Positions 1-7,800 of a stretch of DNA of 11,900 nucleotides are shown piece after piece. Made by a program: the position numbers and the translations under genes. Source of the DNA: Monoraphidium neglectum (taxonomy: Eukaryota; Chlorophyta; Chlorophyceae; Sphaeropleales; Selenastraceae); NCBI RefSeq assembly GCF_000611645.1, contig NW_014011831.1, positions 1 through 11,900 on the forward strand, in the 5' to 3' direction. How positions within the stretch are numbered: position 1 is the first letter of the stretch; the number at the start of each line of letters is the position of its first letter. The notes under the pieces are model-generated. The model was not told the origin of the DNA, made no database searches, and was given only the letters and a program-made list of their open reading frames with translations.

Positions 1-65
1 GTGATGAGTAATCTGCCAAGGGCCGGCCATCAGCGTCACAGTGTCAGCCAGCCCCTCCTATCCCA

Positions 66-115
66 CAAATCACACGCACACACGCACACAACACACACTT
101 ACACACACGCACAAA
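66..115. repeat. CA-rich (GT on the gene strand) simple repeat in NTMT1 intron 6
   Basis: This is an imperfect run of CA and ACGCACAC units. It lies inside the last visible intron of the methyltransferase gene and reads as GU-rich RNA on the transcript. No exon is recognisable between here and the left edge. Confidence 0.7.
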
Positions 116-246
116 GACAAAACATGCGTCGCCCCAACCCCGACTCCGGCCCTTGCCCTGGCCGTCGCGGTGGCTGACTAGACACCCCCATCATACCATC
201 CCCAGGAAGCGGGGCAACAATCAACCAAACGCGGGCCCATGCTCAC

Positions 247-1980
247 GGTCTGTGAGGTACAGCAGGCACCATTGGATCCAGATGCAGTCGTACCGCCCCG
301 CCACCGGCTCAAACTGCTGCAGCCCCTTGCACAGGAACTCCCCCGTCGCGTGGCCCTGCGGGACGACGGGCCGGCGTCAGATGCAGTCGAGCCCGTCACA
401 TTGGCAGCAAGAGAGAGAGGGGCAGGGCGTTCACGCTCGGCGCTGCAGGGGCTATGCCCCGCCTCGCTCGCTCGCCGCGACGGCCTGCCCGGCTGCCTTT
501 GATGGGCGCTCTTCATCGGTCCCCCGGCCCGGACCCGGCATGTTTGAAGAGTTTGAGGGAGTTGATGAAAAAAAAAAGCGTGCGCACCTCCGGGTAGTTC
601 TTGCCCGCCACTGCCAGCTTTAGGCTCTTCTGGGCCTTTTTCAGCAGGTGCTGCGAGGGCTCCAGCTACGGGCCGGGCCGGGCGGGGCGCGGGCACGGCG
701 CGAGGGGCAGGCGGGGGCTGCGGGTGGGCACGGGTGCCGTGCGCAGGGCTCCGGCATGGGCGATTGCGCGAGGCCCCAAAGCTGCGAAAAGCGGCCTAAC
801 ATCGCGCGCAGGCCACTGCCGGTGCTGGCGGGCCCTGGCAGGAACCCACCAGGTCCACCATGTGGAAGTGGTGCAGCAGCAGCTCCTGCGTCACGCGGCC
901 CACGCCAGCGCCGCAGTCTGCCGCGTGTGAGCACAGGGGGTTGGGGTTTGGGGGAGCGTGAAGGGGACAGCGAGGTGAGGGGGCACTGCCGCAAGCTCCT
1001 GGGAGCTGACCCCTTGCAAGTGGGTGCGGAAAAAGGGGGTCGCGGAGCGGGAGGCCAGGACACGGCCCACCGCGCGGCGGCGGCAGCGGCAAGAGCGATG
1101 GAGCGGCGGCGACGCACCCACTGCCGTGAGCTTGCGCTTGCCGCCTGCCGCTGCTTTGAGGTGGGTCTTGAAGACCTGCGATTCATGGGCGCCAGGCGGC
1201 GACGCAGAAGTTGGGTCGCGGTGCTGCCCGGGACGCGACCTGACCTGGCATGATTGCCGGATCTAAACAGCGGGTTAAAGGAGAACAGCGCTGCGCAGTG
1301 AAGGTCAAGGCGGCATGGGCCTGCGACACCCTGATTACGGTTGCGGACCCATTGGCGACGCCGAGCCGCTGCACGAGCCGCCCCTGGCCCCCTGCCGCCC
1401 CTCCGGCCCCCACTCGCCCCGGCAACAAGCTTCGATGCTCCGCGCCTTGGGCCGTGCGGCCCCAGGCAGCCAGCCGCCTGCCTGCACGCACAGCAGGAGC
1501 CGCGCCCGCGCCCGCTCCGGGCTCCCCCGTGAGCGTGAGCTTGCGCCCCAGCCCTGCGCCGCGCGTGCTCGCCGCGAGAGGCCACTGCAGGGGCCCACCT
1601 TCCGGAGCATCTCCCGGCTGTCGCCAATGTCGAAGCTGCTGACGTGGCCGAAGCCGCCGAGGACGCCATTATAGGAGGCCTCCTGCTTGTCCCAGTACTC
1701 GACCGCCCCCTTGTACCAGCCCTCATGGGTCCCGTCCTGCCCCTTGGCGCGCTCCCAGAGCTCCCCAGGGCGGGAGTACGCGCCCTGCAGATTGAACGGG
1801 TGCATGCATGTGCGTGCATGGCGGTGTGCATGGTGGGTGGGCGGCATGCGCAGGGCGCAGGGCGCAGGGCGGGCACGCCTCGGGCTGCCCTGCATGCAGA
1901 AGGTCAGCTGCATGCTACTGCTGCCTGCAGCATGCGTGAGCAGTCACCTTGCCGTCTGAGTCGCGCCCCGGCGCCTCCAT
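247..1980 (-). CDS. NTMT1: Alpha-N-terminal protein methyltransferase (NTMT1/METTL11A type), 5' six exons, 3' end off the left edge
   Basis: Family members use S-adenosylmethionine to methylate the exposed alpha-amino group of proteins once the initiator Met is removed. The exons I assemble on the minus strand are 1980-1948, 1784-1599, 1175-1118, 917-850, 665-588 and 355-247. All joins keep frame and have GT donors and AG acceptors (phases 0, 0, 1, 0, 0, 1), giving 177 codons plus one base. Exon 1 reads MEAPGRDSDGK, like the plant N-terminus. Exon 2 carries the N-terminal family signature (YWDKQEASYNGVLGGFGHV, residues 41-59). Exons 3-4 join to form SAM motif I, DCGAGVGR (93-100), and VDLLEPS follows across the exon 4/5 join. 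Exon 6 has YDCIWIQWCLLYLTD (163-177). The donor at 246 leads into an intron running to base 1, so about a quarter to a third of the protein is missing. Y174 sits where human NTMT1 has an active-site His. The family call is firm; substrates are unknown. Confidence 0.9.
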
Positions 1981-2104
1981 TCCTCTGCGGGTTGCAGGCG
2001 GCTGCACCGCTGCCGCTGCTCGCGATGCGCCGCCGCCGCTGGCTTCAACCGGCCGTCCGTCACAAGAGCACAGCAGGAGGAAGGATGACAGAGCGAGTAG
2101 TTCG

Positions 2105-2112
2105 TATATAAA
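2105..2112 (-). promoter_or_regulatory. TATA-like box, candidate NTMT1 core promoter
   Basis: The plus strand reads TATATAAA and the minus strand TTTATATA. The box lies about 125 bases upstream of the NTMT1 ATG at 1980, a workable distance for a minus-strand core promoter with a leader of about 100 bases. The motif is nearly symmetric, so it could equally serve a plus-strand transcript. No transcription start is visible in the sequence. Confidence 0.3.
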
Positions 2113-2245
2113 TGTGAATGCTACAGGCGCTGGTGAGGATGTCTAAGCCAGCTCTACAAGGCCACGAAAATGATAGGCGACTCGATTGCGACGGGGCCTT
2201 GAGGACATCCGACTTAGTCTTCAAGCGTCGTGAGGTATCTCTGCG

Positions 2246-2311
2246 CTTTTGCAGCAGGATATGATAAGTCAGCGAAACTCACAACCAGATCAAGCGGGAT
2301 CTCTGCAAAAG
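2246..2311. repeat. Short inverted repeat, 9-base arms
   Basis: CTTTTGCAG at 2246-2254 is exactly complementary to CTGCAAAAG at 2303-2311, with a 48-base spacer. It lies in the AT-richer intergenic block. The arms are short enough to be chance, and no flanking target-site duplication was found. Confidence 0.3.
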
Positions 2312-3611
2312 TATGATGTTGAGGCTTCCTGAAAATATGTCAGATAACATTACGATTCCAGAGTGGCGCATGCTTTTACACTTCCAGGTCTCGCTCTAAG
2401 CTGACCTGGAGCTGACTGCCAGGCAGGTGTTGAGACCACCGCCGTACTGGCTGCCTCCTTATACAAGGGCATACAACTCATGCTTGATCCAAAAATGACA
2501 TCAGAAATGTTGTACAAGGTTGCGCCAGGTGCTGTGCGCATACCGCTGCTTGCCACGTTTGCCATTTGCCATGCCTCCAGTGATGATGGCCGGCTCCTAT
2601 ACACACCACCTGGAAATGCGTACGGTACTTGCCACTGCTATGACAAGTGGTGTTTCATGGTTTGTTTGCATGGCGTTGAACACATGGTGCTGAATACGCA
2701 TTTAAAACACCAGACGTGCCAGTACCATGTCTGCTGCAGCCCTAGTCAAGCACGCTAAGGCTGCTCGAACGCCACCTGGAAATTGTGGGGGTTGGCAGGC
2801 TTGTGTCGGTATCATACCGCTTCATACAGCAACCATTGTTCCCGCAGTCTTGCTGTTGTGTGCCACTCGGCCGCTCAAGCTATGTGGCAGCGCAAATCCG
2901 AACCCCATGGTGCACATCGCTTGAGCCTCCGGTTGCTAGCATTGGCACGTGAGCCTTGATTCCTACTCGTGTTGTATCCATGACGGGTAAATAGTGACGG
3001 GACTCAATTCCAGCACAAGGTGCAGTGCAGTCTCAGTCAAAGTCACCAGGTCACTCGCACCCTTGCGCGGGGAGTGCATGATGAGCTACCCTAGGCACCG
3101 ACTAGCTTCGTTCGCTACTCACGATACATGTGTGGCTTTATTGAAAGAAATTTGCATCGCTACTGCTAAGATACTCAGCTTGGAGCGCAAAGTCACTCGC
3201 AGCTCAGACTTGGTGGCCGGACGAGTGACAAATCGTTCAATCACGCTTCGAAGACGAGCATAGGTCTTGAGAAACAGTGCGCTCCTTGGCTACAGTGGCC
3301 GTGCAGGGCAGCTGTCGTGCGAGGTGGTGCCCAGGTGGGGTTGGGGTCCCGCCTCTGCCTCTGTGCACGCAGTACCCGCTTATGCGCCTGAGCCGGTGCC
3401 AAGCGAGCGCAAGTGTGGAACTGATTCGGGATTTTTTGCTTCTGCACTCATAACATGCCCTTATTGATGGGGTTCATCGCCACTAGACTCTGACGCCACC
3501 GCCGACCACGCACATCTCATGTTTGCAGGGGGTGTGGCAAGGGCAGCCAAGTCTTCAGGGGCCGCGCCCCAGGACATCGCGGCTGCCTGAACCCCCTCAC
3601 AACAGCAGGTG

Positions 3612-3679
3612 ATGCCTCGCAAGGACCCCTGCAACGCCGCGCAGCGCTCCAGCGACGCATCGCAGGCGGCTCGCGCGGC

Positions 3680-3713
<34 letters not shown>

Positions 3714-4448
3714 CAGCAGCAGCAGCACCATCTTGTAGTGCTGGGCAGCCACACCGCGCCCCAACCAGCCAGCCCCACAGCTGGACCGACGGAGAGCGTC
3801 TGCAGCTGCGCGCCTGGCCTTGAGTGGTCACCAAGCCCATCAGAGCAAGGGACTCAAGCCGCGAGCTGCCATGGTAGGAGCCTGCTGCAGCAACAAGAGC
3901 ATCGCCCAAAGCAAGGAGGAAAGGCGAAAGGCGAGGGCGATAGCAAAGGCGCAGCGCTTGGGCCCCCGGGCTCGGAACTACGGCGGCTGGCGCTTGCTCA
4001 CCCCGGGGTCACGAGAAACGCCCAGCTGCTGCTGTGCCCCGGGTGGGAGGCCTTGGCCGCAAGCGAGCGTGCTAATGGGCCACTCGCAGCTGCAACAGTG
4101 GCAGGCGGACCGCAGCCGGAGAGCCGCCCTACGCCAGCGAGTAGCGCGGCGGTAGAGCCGGTGATGCCAGCCAGCAGCCTTGGCTCCACCGCACGTGAGT
4201 GGTCTTATGCCACGGCCGCTCGCGCGTGCGCAGCAGGTGCAGAGTCGCGCCTCCCACCGCCGCAGCACGCACTGCTGCACACCATCGTGCAGCTGCAGGA
4301 GGAGATTTCGCAGCTGCATATGCTGCGGCAGCTGCTTGAGCGGCAGCTGCTGGCGCAGGAGCAGCAGCGGCAGCAGCAGCAGCAGCAGATGGCCCAGCAG
4401 GCGGCGCTGGCCTCGTGGCATGCGCGGCATGCCAGCTGCTTTGCCTGA
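3612..4448 (+). CDS. Unrecognised Gln-rich protein with polyQ tract and C-terminal coiled coil
   Basis: I do not recognise the family. The 278-residue frame opens at an ATG just after an in-frame TGA at 3588-3590. CAACAGCAG just before the start also fits a splice acceptor, so 5' coding exons upstream are possible. Residues 24-33 and 35-38 are Gln, all CAG, broken by one His and followed by HH. Residues 41 to about 215 are Ala/Ser/Pro/Gly-rich and look disordered. Residues 220-258 form a leucine-rich amphipathic helix (LHTIVQLQEEISQLHMLRQL and on) passing into a second Gln run, which looks like a coiled coil or dimerisation helix. No signal peptide or membrane segment is visible. PolyQ plus a terminal coiled coil is common in nuclear regulators, but that is only inference. 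AATAAA and TGTAA downstream support transcription on this strand. It converges on FPG1. The long frame in GC-rich sequence could partly be an artefact of CAG repeats. Confidence 0.55.
3681..3725. repeat. CAG trinucleotide repeat
   Basis: Ten pure CAG units are followed by CAT and four more CAG units, and read as Gln in the plus-strand frame. The pure run makes this a likely length-variable locus. Confidence 0.9.
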
Positions 4449-4525
4449 GTGTGCGTGCCACTAGGGGCAAGGCAGGGCGAGTCTGGTGGGTGTCAGACGC
4501 CCCTGCGTGCGACGACTGGCCTCCC

Positions 4526-4623
4526 AATAAACATACTCCTGTGCAAGGGCTTGCATGAATGGCCCGCACTGGTATATGCTGGCTTTGGCCTCGGCAAGTG
4601 CCTTTGCGTGGTAAACCTTGTAA
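4526..4623 (+). terminator. Candidate polyadenylation signals for the Gln-rich gene
   Basis: AATAAA lies at 4526-4531, 77 bases past the stop codon, and TGTAA at 4619-4623, 170 bases past it. TGTAA is the usual near-upstream polyadenylation element in green algae such as Chlamydomonas, so I favour the second. Both precede the FPG1 stop codon at 4820 on the opposite strand, and the two 3' ends share this 371-base gap. I found no TGTAA for FPG1 on the minus strand within it. Confidence 0.45.
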
Positions 4624-4819
4624 CGTGTTGCCAAGCTTCACACTGCTGGGGTGCGGTCAACCGCCTGTTCTCACTAGCGGATGGCGTCGTAGCAGCACCA
4701 GGGCAGCAGCCAAAGCGAAGGGCACAGGTCGTCGTGCGAAAGGGCGCCACTGGCAAGGTTGGCGCCGGTCCAGCAGCAGCGGGGCGCCAGGAGGGCAGCG
4801 CGGGCGTGGTGCGACACTT

Positions 4820-7800
4820 TCATGCCTTTCCCCGCTTGGCGCCGCCGCTCCCAGCCGCGCGGCCGCGCCTGCCGCCGCGAGCGGCAGGCTCCGCCTTGGT
4901 GTCGCCGCCGTCTGCCTGGGCCGCAGGATGGTGGTTGCAGACGTTCTGATTCAGCAGAGGAAGAGAAGCAGCTGGGGTGCGCTCCATCGCAGCTGATTGT
5001 TGCAGGCAACGCACATGCAGGGCGCTGGCGTGAGCGGCGCAACACTCATGACCCACTCCCGCATGAGGTCCGCTTAGCGCAGCGGCTGCAGGCCGCTGCA
5101 TGACCAGCCCTTCCCCCACCTGATCGCCGTCTGCCGCACCCTCGCCGCCCTTCCTCTTGCGCCCGCCTCCGCCAGCTTTCCCGCCCCCAGCGCCCCCCCG
5201 CGTCGCCGCCTCCGTCGTCGCCGCCGCTGCTGCCGCCGCCGCTCTGCCACGGCCCCTGCCGCGGCCTGCTGCCGCAGCGGGGCCCCTTGCGCGGCCGCGG
5301 CCCTTGCTCTTGGCCGCACCCGACAGGGGGCCCTCCGCAGAGCTCACCGACTCTGTCGGCGAGCCGGCGCCCCCATCCTGCTCCCTCTCCTGCTCCTGCA
5401 CCTGCCGCCGTCGCTGCTGCTGCTGCTGCCGCGGCGGCGGCGCAGCAGCCTCCTCCTCGCTCTCCTCGCTCTCCTCGCTCTCCTCCTCACTCTTTTCCTC
5501 GCTCTCATCTTCGCTCTCCTCTTCGCTCTCTGCACTCTCCTCCTCGGATTCGGTGTCCGCCTTGCGCCTCCGCTTCCCGGTCCCCCGCCCTGCCGCCGCC
5601 TTGCCCCGCCCGCCGCGCGGCGCCGCCGCCTTCTTGCCCGCCGACGCCGGCTTCTTGCCGCCGCCGTCGCCCTCGGCCTCGCCGGTGCCGCCCTTCCCGG
5701 CGCCTCCCACCAGCTTTTGGAGCTCTGGAACGTACGCGCTGGTGCGGCCACCGGCCTGGGGAGGTCATAAAATTATGACAAATATCATAATACATATAAC
5801 ATAATTCAGCACTTGCATGTTTCAGGTCATCTTCATTGGCAGGGAGGCGGCCCATGCACATGTGTACCAACGAGCACCGGCGCAGGCATGTACACACTCA
5901 AACACGTTTGCACGCATGCTGACAAAAAAACTCACGTGCAACTTGTCACACAAACGCGCGCACACACACCCACACACACACACACACACACACATACACA
6001 CACATACACACACGTGTGCGCGCACTCGCACACACACACACACGGACGCACATACGCACACACACACACACACACACACGCACGCGCCTGCACTGTCTTC
6101 ATGATGCGTCCATCCACGACTCCATCCTTCCTGCTGGTCCACCTGGCGGTCGGGCGGGAGGGAGGAGGGGGCAGGGGACGCAGCGCTGAGCGGGTGACGA
6201 CAACGGGCGCAGCATCGGGTGGGTAAGCAAAGAGGGGGGCCGGCGAGGGTGGGAGCTGGCAGCAGAAACGGTGGAGGGGTTCAGGAAGAGAAAGCCAGGG
6301 CGGGTGAGGCCGTGCGTCAGGAAGGGGGAGAGGTTGGAGTAGGATGCGGGCGGCAAACTCGGGGGTGCACCAGTCGGCGCTCTTGAGCAATGCAATGAGC
6401 GCCGAGCGCCCCGCCGACCGCCCATGAAAGCACTACCCTGCGGCTCGCCCCCTGGTCGTTCCCCCCACACAGCCGCCACGCGCTCCCCCGCCCACACACG
6501 ACCCAGACCTGCTGTGGAATATCCAGCCCGGCGGGTACCGCGCCGCGTCCGCGCGCACGGCAACCGCCGTCGCGACCACGCTGCGCACGGCCTCGTGCAG
6601 CGCAGCAACGTGCTCCCGGCCCAGATCCGCCACCGGCTGCTCGGGGTGCAGCCGCGCGCAGTACAGTATCTCATCGGCCACCCAGTTGCCCACGCCCGCC
6701 GCGAACGCCTGCGCGGCGGCAGGGGAATGCAAGGAGACGCGGGGTTGGGCCGGGCCGGGTGCGCGGCATAGGTGCTGGTTGGCCCGCTGAGCGCGCGCGC
6801 CGACGCTTGGAAAGGAAGCCAGTGCATCCGCCCGAATCTGACAAGCGCCCTCAAGCGCCCAAATCATAGTCTGAAATCCAACTGCACCTCGGCTGCCCGT
6901 ATGGCCCTGGGGATGTCAAACGCGGTCGGGTCCCAGATCAGATCAGGCCTCCTCAGATCTGGAGGATCACCTCATCCCCCAGACCTGATCTGGCCGCGGC
7001 TCGGCACACCGCGCACCTGGTCGAGCAGCACTGCCTTGAGCGCCGAGCGCTTGCGCTTCATGAGGCGCGCCTCGAAGTCCTCAAGAGACGGCATCTCGGT
7101 CAACGGGTCAAACCCCAGCTTGGCAAAGGCGTCACACTTGGCGGGGTCGCCCTGGACCAGCCGCAGCCGCCCAAACCTGCGAGTGAGATATAAGTTGGTG
7201 GGTGGGCGGGTGGGCCGGTGGGCAATTGGGCATACGAGCATCGGGGCGGGCAGCCAGCTGGGATGGCCTGAGATGGGGATTCGCCGCGGGCGTGCTGCAC
7301 GGGCTTTGCAACACCCCTCCACACGAATTGGCCGGGGCGTCAGATGGGGACCCGGGCAGCCCGGATTGGACTAGGAGGCGCGTGGTGGGAGGCTGTGCTT
7401 CCAGGATCGAGGCGTCGCCATAAGGCACCTCGCATGAGTCATCAGGTGCCCTGGGGTGTTTGAGGGGTCGGGAGCCCCACACTGCGGCTTGAGGAGGTTG
7501 GCATGATGCGACGCCCCATCCATGCAAAAGGGAGGCTGCGCCCACCGCCCACCTGCGCCACTCATCAAAGGCGAGCCCGCTGCCATCCTCAAACTTGAGC
7601 TCCAGCTGCGAGGCGGGGCGGGGCGGCGTGGCAGGCTGCGTCGCAACCAGGCGGCAAGCTGTGTGGCGCTGGCAGCGCGGCCCGCGCCAAGCCCCGTTTG
7701 GTGGTCCCTGAAAACCAGGCGCGTCGCAGCCGCCCGCGGCTGCCGGCTGCCGTAGCGCGCCCCAGGCTCACGCCCCCTGGCGTGGGCCCGGCCGCCGCAC

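Larger units (their letters stand above)
1981..3611. other. Intergenic region between the NTMT1 start and the Gln-rich gene
   Basis: Apart from the TATA-like box and a short inverted repeat listed separately, I see no gene here. From about 2140 to 3270 the sequence is clearly AT-richer than the genes. Its short open stretches (for example 2480-2758 on plus and 2350-2604 on minus) show no family motif and no convincing splice structure. It should hold the NTMT1 promoter and 5' leader near 1981-2140, and the promoter or 5' exons of the Gln-rich gene near 3300-3611. A CACGTG hexamer lies at 2946-2951; one copy could be chance. Confidence 0.6.

Noticed and set aside
641..1876. A 411-codon open frame on the minus strand
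   Set aside because: It crosses NTMT1 exons and introns out of the conserved frame. It is Arg/Ala/Pro-rich, a typical artefact of GC-rich sequence.
3460..3500. A GGGTTCATCGCC segment resembling a tRNA B box
   Set aside because: The match to the B-box consensus is partial, and no A box or cloverleaf arms could be drawn around it.
5157..5804. Plus-strand open frames of Ser/Leu/Pro-rich protein opposite the FPG1 tail
   Set aside because: They are complements of the Glu/Ser and Arg/Gly-coding repeats of FPG1 exon 10 and have no independent support.
5813..6226. Thr-His repeat protein on the plus strand
   Set aside because: It is only a translation of the CA microsatellite in FPG1 intron 9.
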